Positions 1 through 27,682 of a stretch of DNA of 64,000 nucleotides are shown one piece after another; the first letter of the stretch is position 1; every line of letters begins with the position of its first letter. This DNA comes from Lampris incognitus (lineage: Eukaryota > Chordata > Actinopteri > Lampriformes > Lampridae), in NCBI RefSeq assembly GCF_029633865.1, contig NC_079211.1:146248067-146312066 (forward strand), written 5' to 3'. The notes beneath the pieces are model-generated. The model saw nothing but the letters and a program-made list of their open reading frames with translations, searched no databases and was not told the origin of the DNA. The translations under genes and the position numbers were made by a program.

Positions 1-3000
1 TGAAAGAAACTACTGAAAAGAAAGAAAACAAGTGTGACAGAGAAAGAGAGAGAGAGAGGGAGGTGGAGAGAGGCTGAGGAGATAAATACGACTAAGAGGA
101 GCACTTACTAACACCCGCCGTGTAACCCGGACCCTCCAAAGCCTCGACGGGACCCAGGGCCTCTTTAAAACCGCACCTTCCCCCTCAAAGGAAGAGCTCA
201 GAGGAAAGTCCCGCCTCCTGACCTCCTCCAGAGTTCCTGATGTCAGCTGTGTTTCTGGGACCACAGGGACCTCCGCCACAGGACGTCGTCGCTCCTTTGC
301 TCCCCCGTAGACGTTCTGACGACAGAGTAAAGGGGCCACACGGAAGCGCGGTGGACCGGAGCACCGGCGCCGACGCAGCTTCGCGCCCCCGCGATACGGC
401 GGGCGGCGGCCAGAGAACCCAGCCCCGAGCTAGAGACAGTTTTGACTTTGAGAAAGCTGCCGTGTTCAAACCGGGTCAAAGTGCTCGGTGCTGATTTGAA
501 GTGTGAGGAAAACCGGACGTGAAACGGGAGTTTAAAAAAAAAAAAAAAGATGTTCGGAGCAGCCGCGGAGTCACAACACCACTATACTTTCGTTCTTGTT
601 TTTTTTTTCCTTTTTAATCGAATCATAACCACTACGCCGCGGGACGTCGACTCGACCCGGGGTCAGAAAGGAGCCGACGTGTCCCTCAGCAGAGGACACC
701 TAGACCGGGAAGCCGTGTATATATATAACCATCTCCCTTAACACCGATTTCACAGTGCATTCTTCTACAACGGACCACGTGATTTTACCAGAAGACCATT
801 ATTCAGTATAGACTCTTTGTTTTCTACATCGTTGTTTCTGTTTTGTCTGTTCTTGCTACGTTGTTGCTCTGATATGGTGCTGCTAATTACTTTTCTACAG
901 AGGTGGCTCGAACCGCGCCTCCTTATTTCCCCATCCTCCCTTTCCCTGACGGACGGGCGTGACGGCGTGGGTCTCCCCCACGACGGCCCCGTGTACAGGT
1001 GCCGGTCACGCCCACGTCCCGAGATTGGTTTGCCAACGGCTGCTAGGGACGCGCCGCCGTGTCGGAAGGCTGGCGACGACGGTGACGGTTGGGAAGTCGC
1101 CGGCGCTTCCTCCCCGACAAATTCGACAACTTGAGTTTTCCCCGGTAGAGAAATCTCGGCACAAATTGGACTTTGTTCCGCCGAGAAACGATTGCCATTT
1201 GTGACTCGACCCCCTGCAGTGTGTTGGCCGGTCCCTTGCAGCCACAGGTGACCGATCTTCCGAGGTTCCGCGGTGGCATCTTCATCCTGTCGGATGCTTT
1301 CCAGTGTTTCGGGGAGGAAAAAGCTGTAGTTTACAACGACTGTGAGGGGGTTTTTACTCAAAGGGTTCCAACAAAAGTCTTGTCAGTCAGGAAAAAAATG
1401 AATTTGGTCCTTTTCGCGGGTCTCCAAACAGAGCGAGGGACCTGGAGCGTTTGAGAAACACGTCGTCGCCCAGACCCGACGCCGACTTGACGGCCCAGAC
1501 CCGGCGTTGTTTCGCCGGCTGCCATGTCTGGTCGGGCAGAGGGAGGGGTTCTCACGTGTAGAGGGATGTGGCCTGGTTTACAGCATCATTTGTGTTTACC
1601 ACAATAGAAAAAAAAAAAAAGACTTGAGTTACTGAGGAAAGAGTGTGGAAGTGTGTAAAAGAAAATAGGATGGAGTGCTGCACCCTGTGACCTTTGAACT
1701 GCCCAGTGAAGGGCTGAAACCAACTCTGAAATCTTCATCTACAAAAAAACAAAAACAAAAAAAAACAACTTTGTGCTCCAACCTTGTGCTTTGTCGCATC
1801 CCATGCAACAGTACCGATACTGGAATCGGATATCGGGTCAATACCAGGCTAAAATGGAGCACTGGTATATGAGATTTTACTTGAGACTAAAGTCCGATAC
1901 CAAAAGCCATGAGTAACATGCCATAAATCGAAGCGAAACGGTTTGATGTACTGCATTACGGAAGCCTGTATTTCTGTGGCGCTGAAGGAAAACTAACTCT
2001 GTCTCAGTTATTTTGCCCACTAACCCCAAATATCTGCCCTGGATCAGATCGGTGCTCGGTACCGGCCGATACCCAAAAGGGTTCATACTCGGGAACGGGT
2101 GTCGGCGGTGAAACGAGACATCGGTGCGTCTCCAGTTCTCGGGTCACCCACCTTCTGTTGGAGTTTTTATATCACGGCAGCCGAACTTGAGAGGTCGCCC
2201 GGACCGCGCGGCGACCAGAATTTGCCTTTCCTCCAATTTTAACCCGCATGAATCTTCGTTTCGCGACTCTCTCGGCGTCCAGCTGAGCGAAGCGCCACGG
2301 TAGGAGCAGAAACCTCTGCTGTAGCGGTGTGGCGGCACGGTGCCGGGTCGGGCCTGGGGTTCGGAGGGGTTCTCCGCTGCAGAACTTCTTTTTCTTTTCT
2401 TTTTTTTTGAGTCCTTTGTCGAACACTGTGACATCCGATTCGTACACGAAACCCCTTGTTTTGATCGGCACAAAACATTGAGCACTGTGATCAATACTGT
2501 GCCCCCCCCCCTCCCCTCTCCCTTATAGTGAGTACGTGGACCCCTTCCCCACCACACCCGTGTCGAGTCAGTTGTTGTGAAATTGGTGTTTACAAGAAGC
2601 CGAGAATAGAAAGTGGATGGACCAACCCTTCATGTGCCAAAAAGAAAGGGGATTGATTCTGCTGGACGTGTCCTTTCGCCTTTCACACGGAAAAAAAAAA
2701 ACAAAACAAATCGATTTGTGTGTTTACTGTTCTGTCGGGTTGTCTGTGTGTGTGTGTGGGGGGGGTGGGGGGGGCTGTATTGGACCCCTGATGTGAGGTC
2801 AGATGCGAGTAAAACTACCCCGTGGAGAATCATTGTGTCCTCCAGAGCAAGGCCGAGCAGAGAGTTTGGTCCAGAAATACTGGTGTGGCTGTTTGTTGGA
2901 GTCCTGCTTCGTGTGTTTAGCCTGGATCCGGCCTCGGCTCCTAACGGTCTCACACTCGCGGGAACAGAACCGGGCGGGGTTCCTGCAGAAATCCAGCGTC

Positions 3001-3390
3001 TCTCAGGGAGCTGGTTGCTCGACACGCAGAAAAGAGGTCCGGCACGGGGTCTCCGTGCGTTCGGCACGCGGAGAAAGCGGCCGTGAGAAACTTCTTGGAT
3101 TTCCTGGCCCCTGTAGTGCTTCACAGACTGGACCGGCGGCCCTGCTGAACCGGTTCGGTAACAGGCTGGGGTCTCACCTTCACGCTGCCGTGGGTTTCGG
3201 GAGACCACCTCGGTCGTTTCGAAACGTCCGGTGATTGACCGGAGGGCCGTGAGTTGGCTGAACCGGGTAACGCGCCTTGGAAGTTGTCCGTTGTCATGGC
3301 AACGGTCTAAATCTCTCCGAGACTGTCCAAGTAGCCATGTCAACGGCGGAGGCTTTTCTTTTCTTTTTGCGTACTGGACAGTTCTGGTTT
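1..3390 (+). other. Non-coding stretch, probable long 3' UTR of an off-window gene
   Basis: I see no reading frame with recognisable protein content on either strand. The open frames here are short and composition-driven. The sequence is moderately GC-rich, with short A, T and G homopolymers and no obvious repeat family. Because a well-formed plus-strand mRNA end follows at about 5460, the simplest reading is that this is the 3' UTR or last exon of a plus-strand gene lying to the left. In human the gene left of SMARCB1 is MMP11, but nothing here identifies the fish neighbour. Confidence 0.35.
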
Positions 3391-3406
3391 GGATTTAGAT
3401 GTGACG

Positions 3407-3787
3407 GGGCAGCACGGTGGCGCAGGGGTTAGCGCAGTCGCCTCACGGCAAGGAGGTCCTGGGTTCGAGCCCCGGGGGTGGTCCAACCTGGGGGTCGGGG
3501 TCGGGGGTCATCCTCTGTGTGGAGTTTGCATGTTGTCTGCGTGGGTTTCCTCCGGGTGCGTGTAGGTCAGGTGAATTGGCCGTACTATAAATTGCCCCTG
3601 TGTGTGTGTGGGTGTGTGTGTGTGTGTGTGTGTGTGGGTGTGTGTGGGTGGGTGGGTGGGTGGGCCGGGCCTGTGTGATGGCCTGGCGGCCTGTCCAGGG
3701 TGTCCCCCCGGCCCGCCGCCCAGTGGCTGCTGGGATGGGCTCCAGCGACCCTGAGAGCAGGATAAGCGGTCCGGATAATGGGTGGAT
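3407..3787 (+). mobile_element. tRNA-headed SINE, DANA/mermaid-like (family A), complete
   Basis: The 5' head has pol III box A/B-like sequence (box B core gggttcgagcccc near 3462). The central body contains gtggagtttgcatgtt and gtgggtttcctccgg, typical of the DANA/mermaid group of fish SINEs. The tail ends in ggataatgggtggatgga. It is flanked by an imperfect 16-bp target-site duplication, ggatttagatgtgacg at 3391-3406 and ggatttagacctgacg at 3788-3803, which marks an LINE-mediated insertion. A GT microsatellite (3600-3664) has expanded inside it. The family name is from memory of the motif, not a search. Confidence 0.8.
3598..3664 (+). repeat. (GT)n / (GGGT)n microsatellite inside SINE
   Basis: Interrupted GT dinucleotide run followed by GGGT units, lying in the SINE body where other copies carry only a short GT or AC run. 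Confidence 0.9.
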
Positions 3788-4381
3788 GGATTTAGACCTG
3801 ACGTGAAGACTCCAGGTTGTTACTGGACTTGTTCAAAATGGGTGTGGGTCGGTGTTATAGAGTCGACGAGGCCGGAGGGGGCGACAGCATCTTATCACCG
3901 CCGCGCTTTTTTCTTCTTCTTCTGCTTCTGCGTACCCGCCGAGGCTCTGAACGCCTCGACATCCTGTACGGGTCGGTCCCATTCCGGTGCCACGCCGCTG
4001 TTCTGAGGGCCCGTTATCCTGAAACCGCAGTAGTCCGAAAAATGTTCCACTGGACCGGAAGGCCATTGGTCCGACAGCCCGTTATCCCGAAAACAAAAGC
4101 CCGTTGCTCCAAAGGCCCGTTGGTCCTAAAATACACACTCCCTGGGGTTGTTGGTTCAGGGACCGCCAGTGTTGCACCAAAGTCTGTTGTGTTTTAAAAG
4201 CATGGTCCCAGAACCTGACGGGTCACAGGTTTTGGTATAACACCTGTCCGGTGTCGTACAGAATCACTGATCCGAACGGGCCAGAGACGAATACAAGACA
4301 GCGGGTGTTTCTGGTGGAGAGATGACCTCCTCACGAGCGCTTTTAACCATACGCCGCCTGTTCACGCCAGTCGCACTAGAC

Positions 4382-4588
4382 CAGGGGTGCCCAACCCCCG
4401 GGCCTCGAGGGCCGCAGCGTCTGCAGGTATTTGCTGCAACTGTGCACTACACCACCTGATTTAACTAATTCCTTTCCCTCCCTGGTCCAAGAGGTGAGCT
4501 AATTAGTGAAATCAGGTGGTGTAGTGCATGGTTGCAACAAATAGCCGCAGACGCTGCGGCCCTCAAGGCCTGGAGTTGGGCACCCCTG
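4382..4588. mobile_element. hAT-like palindromic MITE
   Basis: The ends are long imperfect inverted repeats. The left arm starts caggggtgcccaac and the right arm ends gttgggcacccctg; homology continues through gccgcagcgtctgc / gcagacgctgcggc and into the central part (accacctgattt / aaatcaggtggt). The CAGGGGTG terminus is the usual form for non-autonomous hAT elements in fish. No coding capacity. The flanking 8-mers (cactagac, cagtaggg) match poorly, so the target duplication has decayed. Confidence 0.8.
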
Positions 4589-4645
4589 CAGTAGGGGTGC
4601 ATGTCAACATACGACTGAGTGCGAAGCCCTGCAGGGAGGGTGTGT

Positions 4646-4793
4646 TTCCGGGACAACGAGGCATCTTCCCGGGACAATGAGGTGTCTTCCCGGGACAACG
4701 AGGCATCTTCGCGGGACAACGAGGCGTCTTCCCGGGACAACGAGGCGTCTTCCCGGGACAACGAGGCGTCTTCCCGGGACAACGAGGTGTCTT
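4646..4793 (+). repeat. 21-bp minisatellite, about 7 copies
   Basis: Tandem copies of cttcccgggacaacgaggcg(t), with a few substitutions (aatgaggtg, gcgggac). Because 21 is a multiple of 3, several frames stay open on both strands and produce repetitive open frames that are not genes. Confidence 0.9.
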
Positions 4794-5459
4794 CGGAGCA
4801 GTGGGCTTTCGCTTTAACGGGCAGTCGGACAAATGTCCTTTCAGTCCACGAGGACATTTTTGGGCCGTTGGGGTTTCGGGACAGTGGGCCGTCCCCCTGA
4901 CGGTGCGCTTGTCTGGCAGCATCGTGGTGTACAGTGGGACTTCCCAGGGGCCCCCACCCGCACCTGGTCCTCCTTTCAGCTGTGTGAGAGAACATCTGCA
5001 CCTCTGCTTGACCCCCCGGGGGATTTGGTCCCCTCGTCTTTTTCCTTCTCAGCGGCGAGGCGGCGGGGCTGGCGGGGCTGGCGGGGCGGCCTCCTCTCAC
5101 ACAGCTGCTCTCCTCGCCGCCGTGCGTCGCCCCGGTGACCGGACCCCCTTTGTGCGCGAGCGCGAAGGAGGGGGCCGCGGCGTTTACGACAGAACGAGGC
5201 GGAGCGCGGCCCCGCTCGCCGCTCCGGTGCCGTGTCCATGGTAACAAGAATCCCAACACTTTTCTAACTTCGGTCTCTTCGTTTTACTTTTCCCACTCGT
5301 GTCGGAAAAAAAAAAAATCAGAACACGAAACTATGTAGTATAAGAGAACTGTCCTGGATTATGACCTTGTTTATTTATTGATTTGTATATAGAGATTTTG
5401 TTTTGCATTGTACATTCTCTTCTTCCTTGGTTATAGATTAATATATTCATGTATATACA

Positions 5460-5465
5460 AATAAA
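5460..5465 (+). terminator. Poly(A) signal AATAAA of an upstream plus-strand gene
   Basis: An AT-rich stretch ends in a canonical AATAAA. It is followed about 25 nt later by a T/GT-rich element (ggtctcttgtttttttc), the usual arrangement of a vertebrate mRNA 3' end. It would terminate a gene reading in from the left edge. It sits about 3.6 kb upstream of the smarcb1 start. Confidence 0.5.
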
Positions 5466-5499
5466 CATTAAGTTTGTAAAATGAAATGGTCTCTTGTTT

Positions 5500-6411
5500 T
5501 TTTCTCTCCGGTTCCGTGACGTCGGCACCTGCCACGGTCTTGCGTGATGTTAGTTTAGTGTCATGTGGTGGTTAAGGATTCGGGGAGCGGGATGGACGCC
5601 GGCCTGCCTGCTGTGGAAGCCTGAACCATCCAGCAACACTTATAACAGAGTCAGCAGTGAGGACAAGGTGTCATGGAGCGTTACATAGTAATCATATCGT
5701 AGCAGCGCCGCATGCAGGAGTAGTGCATTTGCAACATAGTAAACATAGGAGTACTATATGAACTAGTAGTAGTACATTTTACTACATCGTTGTCGTGTGA
5801 TGTGGTAGTAGTAGTGGTATATTTGCTACGTAGTATTCATTGCAGAGATTGCATGTCATGCCATGTCATGTCATGTCATGTCATGTGGAGTGCAGGTAGT
5901 AGGAGACGGTAAAGGTCAGCATTTACCATTTAACTGCTGACCTTTAAATGACCTTTAAAGGCTAACCTTTAGATGACCTTTAAACGCTGACCTTTAGGTG
6001 ACCTTTAAACGCTGACCTTTACACAGCCGGTTCGCTGTCACCGCGAGGAAGGGGCGCCAGGAAACGAGCGGGACAGCGCCCCACGGCGGCCGGGTCTGTG
6101 GCTGGCTGGCTGCTCTTCATGTCTGTCCTTACGTGTCCTAATAAACATATGTGTGACGGACGATGTCTGCCTCCGTCCCTCTGCCAAACCCCCTCGTGAC
6201 AACCGACTTGCCACAGTGGAATATGAAAACACCCCTCTAGTGACAAACTTTGCACAGACACACGTCAGCATAGTCCAGGCAGACATTTCAGGGGACGCAA
6301 ATGATAAGAAACACACATTTTTGAGCGGAGGGGCCACTTTAAATAATAGGGCGTCTGTTACATTGTAGCAGGCGCAACGGACGGAACAGGCGTTCTTCAG
6401 GGTATTCGCTA
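5500..6411. other. Intergenic, short tandem repeats only
   Basis: No gene seen. There is a CATGT pentamer run (about 5850-5886) and a degenerate 25-bp repeat built on gctgacctttaaatgacctttaaa (about 5918-6020). The rest is unremarkable. Confidence 0.6.
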
Positions 6412-7300
6412 CGGCTCATTTTCCAAAGCTCTAAACAAACTCCAGTACATCCAGAACTCTGCTGCTCACCCACTCGCCCACTCTCACCCCCGTGACCACA
6501 TCGCCCCTGTCCTCCGGCACCTCCGCTGGCTCCCTGTCCCACAACGGATCCGAGTCAAAGTCTTTCTCCTCACTCGCAAAGCCCTCTGTAACCAAGCCGC
6601 CTCCGACCTCACCAGGTGACCTGCTCCACTACCGTACTCCTTCCCACGGCCTTCGATCCTCTGATGCCAACCTCCTGTCTCCACCACACAGGACCAGGCA
6701 CCGGACCTCCTGTCTTCACCACACAGTACAAAGCACCGGCCCTCCTGTCTTCACCACACAGGACCAGGCACCGGACCTCCTGTCTTCACCACACAGTACA
6801 AAGCACCGGCCCTCCTGTCTTCACCACACAGGACCAACCACCGGCCCTCCTGTCTTCACCACACAGGACCAAGCACCGGACCTCTCTCTCCACCACACAG
6901 GACCAAACACTGGACCTCCTGTCTCCACCACACAGGACCAGGGCACCGGACCTCCTGTCTCCACCACACAGGACCAAACACTGGACCTCCTGTCTCCACC
7001 ACACAGGGCCAAGCACTGGACCTCCTGTCTCCACCATACAGGGCCAAGCACTGGACCTCCTGTCTCCACCACATAGGACCAAGCACCGGGCCTCCTGTCT
7101 CCACCACACAGGACCAAGCACTGGACCTCCTGTCTCCACCACACAGGGCCAAGCACTGGACCTGGTGTGACAGAGTCTTCTCCATAGCTGTCCCCTCCCT
7201 CTGGAACTTCCTCCCCAAACACATCAGAGGCTGCACCGATCTGTCCATGTTCACTTCATTAATCACAGCTTACCTCTTCAGAATTGCTTTTAATGTGTGA
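6412..7300 (+). pseudogene. L2-like LINE, reverse-transcriptase C-terminal remnant
   Basis: Frame-by-frame translation gives the familiar tail of L2/CR1-type LINE polyproteins: a LQYIQNSAA block, then HLRWLPVPQRIRVKVFLLTRKAL. After the minisatellite it resumes with AVPSLWNFLPKHIRG and a final AYLFRIAFNV before a stop. It is a 5'-truncated, dead copy. The intervening LLSPPHRTRHRT segment, which normally occurs once between these blocks, has been amplified into the 35-bp minisatellite at 6671-7159. Confidence 0.8.
6671..7159 (+). repeat. 35-bp minisatellite (about 14 copies) grown from LINE coding sequence
   Basis: Unit cctcctgtctccaccacac + aggaccaagcaccgga, 35 bp, with mild variation (accggc, actgga, gggcca). 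The first unit is continuous with LINE coding sequence (SSDANLLSPPHRT), so the array was seeded there. 35 is not a multiple of 3, so each unit shifts frame and the long frames across it are artefacts. The same unit occurs in the opposite orientation at 7996-8582. Confidence 0.9.
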
Positions 7301-7572
7301 TTAATGTGGTGCGTTACATGGTTTTGTTGTAAGAGCAACAGATAGAATTGTAATGGTGTCACATCATATACAACACTCCAGATACTCAGCAGTAAAAGGA
7401 CAGATTATGCAAATTATGTTTTTGCATTTCGGAATTGCCTTAAAAATCTGTTGATCTCATACATTATTGAATTTAAAGCCGCAGCAGCCCTATTCAGACA
7501 TACATATACACCAGTGAAACACAAGATTAGTATATAGAAAGACAGACAGACAGAGGGAGGGAGGGAGGGAGG

Positions 7573-7814
7573 GCGGCATGGCTCAGGAGTAGTAATTGGA
7601 AGGCTCGATCCTCGGCTCTTAGAAAATGTGTCGAAGTGTCCTTGAGCAAGACACTGAACCCCTAACCGCTCCTAGTGAGCAGGTTGGCGCCTTGCATGGC
7701 AGCATCAGTGTATGAATGGCTATGTGATTGGGTGAAAGTGAACGAGGCATTGTAAAGTGCTTTGAGTGGTCGATAAACTAGAAAATCACTTTATAAATGC
7801 AGTCCATTTACCAC
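7573..7814 (+). mobile_element. Short non-autonomous retroelement (family with cttgagcaagacactgaac)
   Basis: It contains gtgtccttgagcaagacac, gttggcgccttgcatggcag and gtaaagtgctttgagtggtc, ending ataaatgcagtccatttacc. This is a very common fish repeat; a truncated second copy lies at 62607-62714. No coding capacity. Confidence 0.7.
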
Positions 7815-7969
7815 TGGGCGGCACCGTGGCCCAGTGGTTAGCACTGTTGCCTCACAGCAAGAAGGTCATGAGTTCGAACCCCAGGCCGTCCCAGGTCCTT
7901 TCTGTGTGGAGTTTGCGTGTTCCCCCCGTGTCTGTGTTGGGTTTCCTCCCACCATCAAAAGATATGCAT

Positions 7970-8679
7970 CCATCCATCCATCCACTGGTGCTGCGTGGTG
8001 GAGAAAGGAAGTCCGGTGCTTGGTCCTGTGTGGTGGAGACAAGAGGTCCAGTGTTTGGTCCTGTGTGGTGGAGACAGGAGGTCCAGTGCTTGGTCCTGTG
8101 TGGTGGAGACAGGAGGTCCCGTGCTTGGTCCTGTGTGGTGGAGACAGGAGGTCCAGTGTTTGGTCCTGTGTGGTGGAGACAAGAGGTCCGGTGTTTGGTC
8201 CTGTATGGTGGAGACAGGAGGTCCAGTGCTTGGTCCAGTGTGGTGGAGACAGGAGGTCCGGTGCTTGGTCCTGTGTGGTGGAGACAGGAGGTCTGGTGCT
8301 TGGTCCTGTGTGGTGAAGAGGTCCGGTGCTTGGTCCTGTGTGGTGGAGACAGGAGGCCCGGTGCTTGGTCCTGTGTGGTGGAGACAGGAGGCCCGGTGCT
8401 TGGTCCTGTGTGGTGGAAACAGGAGGTCCGGTGCTTGGTCCTGTGTGGTGGAGACAGGAGGCCCGGTGCTTGGTCCTGTGTGGTGGAGACAGGAGGTCTG
8501 GTGCTTGGTCCTGTGTGGTAAAGAGGTCCGGTGCTTGCTTCTGTGTGGTGGAGACAGGAGGTCCAGTGTTTGGTGCTGTGTGGAGCCTATCCCAGCAGTC
8601 ATTGGGTGGCAGGCGGGGGAGACACCCTGGACAGGCCGCCAGACCATCACAGGGCCCCAGACCACCACAGGGCCATCAC
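7970..8679 (-). mobile_element. Nested minus-strand SINE carrying an inverted copy of the 35-bp minisatellite
   Basis: It starts with the (CATC)n tail and later reads ggagcctatcccagcagtca and gacaccctggacaggccgcc, which is family A in reverse. It is bounded by the 12-bp duplication aaagatatgcat. Where other minus copies read attatctgaaccgcttatcc, this copy instead holds about 590 bp of 35-bp repeats. Confidence 0.8.
7996..8582 (-). repeat. 35-bp minisatellite, inverted twin of 6671-7159 (about 17 copies)
   Basis: Unit ggtccggtgcttggtcctg + tgtggtggagacagga, the reverse complement of the array 840 bp upstream. Variants (ggcccg, ggtctg, ttggtcc) and shortened units (tggtgaagagg, tggtaaagagg) are present. 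The sequence between and around the arrays belongs to unrelated elements. Confidence 0.9.
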
Positions 8680-8856
8680 AAAGATATGCATGTTAGGGTT
8701 AATACTCCTGCCTGTGCCCCTGACCAAAGCCATGGCAAGAACTGGAGTTGGTCCCCGGACCTTGACAGGGGCCGCCCACTGCTCCTAGCGGTGTGTGTTG
8801 GAATACGTTTACCGCAGAGGGTGAACTTCCCCACGGGGTTAATAAAGTACATCTAT

Positions 8857-8945
<89 letters not shown>
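8857..8945 (+). repeat. (GATA)n microsatellite, about 22 units
   Basis: Tail expansion of the SINE that ends ttaataaagtacatctatta. It lies about 120 bp upstream of the smarcb1 start codon. Confidence 0.95.
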
Positions 8946-8979
8946 GGACGGACGGACGGATAGACAGACAGCGCGATAG

Positions 8980-26556
<17,577 letters not shown>

Positions 26557-26965
26557 AACATAGGCGTTATCGCCCCCTGGAGGAACGGCGGCCGTGTGAC
26601 GAGGTACGAGGCTGCTGTGATTCACAAAGCTAATGGCAGCAAACAGCAGAGACATTCCCTCAACCAGCTGCCCCCGAGCAGCTCCTCTTTACCAAATGCC
26701 TCTGTCCTCAACTCAGTCGTGACCCTTTTTAAACCCCGACAAGTTCTGTTCGTGTTTTTTTTAAAATGAGAATTTGTTTTGTTAGACCAAGTCCCGTTAG
26801 AAAATTGCCCTCCATTGTGTTCCCTCCCAATCCCTGATGTGGAGAAGCTGTTCTGACTTTGACCACTGGGTCTCTTTGCCACAAAGGGAAAACGACACAC
26901 AGCCAATTTCAGATAATATATGATGTTGTATTTGTTGTTTTTGTACATTTTAATAATTCTTACAA

Positions 26966-26971
26966 AATAAA
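26966..26971 (+). terminator. smarcb1: smarcb1 poly(A) signal AATAAA
   Basis: Canonical AATAAA 410 nt after the stop, followed by tgatgtgactctgttgtaat, a GT-rich element. A second aataaa occurs at about 27325. Confidence 0.7.
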
Positions 26972-27345
26972 AGTCAATGATCTTGATGTGACTCTGTTGT
27001 AATGTGCACTGGGTGAGAAGGAATAAGCTCTGAAACATCCTGGGCGGGACCTTTGTTTCTTGGCGGTTGAGCCACGGTGCGGCTGATGTTGAAACGAATG
27101 GTTTTGTTCAGTTTCCACGGCAACCGAGTCGTGTGTTGTGCTAAGCAGTTTCTATTCTGAGGCCCTCACAAAGGCCGTGTGAGGGGAAAGTGCAGACACT
27201 GCATGGATTCCATCCCCGCTGGGATACGGAGCGACTGTAGGCTTTGAATGAGTCCCAACACATGACAGCTCTGAACAGAGCTCCTCTTTCTGTCTTTGTC
27301 CTTTTGCCCCTCGAGATGAAAGTACAATAAATATTTATGTATGTC

Positions 27346-27351
27346 TTTATT
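27346..27351 (-). terminator. derl3: derl3 poly(A) signal AATAAA
   Basis: AATAAA on the minus strand, 229 nt downstream of the derl3 stop. The two genes' 3' ends therefore face each other about 375 bp apart. Confidence 0.6.
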
Positions 27352-27579
27352 GACCATGTATCAGTTTGGTCAGCTTTTCATTTTTTAACCCAAAACAAAG
27401 TGACAACTTCAGTTTACAGCAGAACAGACGACTAATTGTATTTCTTATATTTGAGAATGTGAGATGCGTATTTGATGACCCTCAATTCAAGTGCTGTAAG
27501 ATTATTCCCGAATCCATGCCTTCTGTTCTGATCCTTGACCCTCAGTGGGGGATTCGGGGTTGCAACGGGGAGGTGGGGG

Positions 27580-27682
27580 TTACTGGTCAGGGGCCTCCTG
27601 ATCCTCCTGTGGCTCCTCAGCCAGGTCCTCTGGGAGGGGAGTGTAGGCGAGGTCCTCCTCTGGGTGGTCGAACATCACCCGC
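27580..27682 (-). CDS. derl3: derl3 coding exon 7 and stop
   Basis: 103 nt encoding (L)[19 protein letters not shown]...EAPDQ, TAA; acceptor ctgtccag. The sequence is divergent, as expected for the derlin cytosolic tail; the EDxxYxPLPE core is conserved. Confidence 0.9.

Larger units (their letters stand above)
7816..8945 (+). mobile_element. SINE family A, interrupted by a nested minus-strand SINE
   Basis: The head begins gggcggcaccgtggcccag with box B gagttcgaacccc, and the body reads to aaagatatgcat (7958-7969). The same 12 bases recur at 8680-8691, where the element resumes with gttagggttaatactcctgc and the tail cggggttaataaag before a GATA run. The 12-bp duplication brackets the nested SINE at 7970-8679, so the outer element is older. 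Confidence 0.8.

Noticed and set aside
2630-3343. 237-codon frame on the minus strand
   Set aside because: No recognisable domain, atypical composition, no start or promoter context; chance frame in GC-rich sequence.
4646-4793. CRISPR-like array
   Set aside because: Units are head-to-tail without variable spacers, in a vertebrate genome; it is a minisatellite.
4563-4922. Repetitive open frames on both strands at the 21-bp repeat
   Set aside because: They exist only because the unit length is a multiple of 3; no homology, no splice context.
6786-8696. Long frames of 117-259 codons on both strands
   Set aside because: They read through the 35-bp minisatellites in shifting frames; Trp/Cys/Gly-rich periodic peptides, not proteins.
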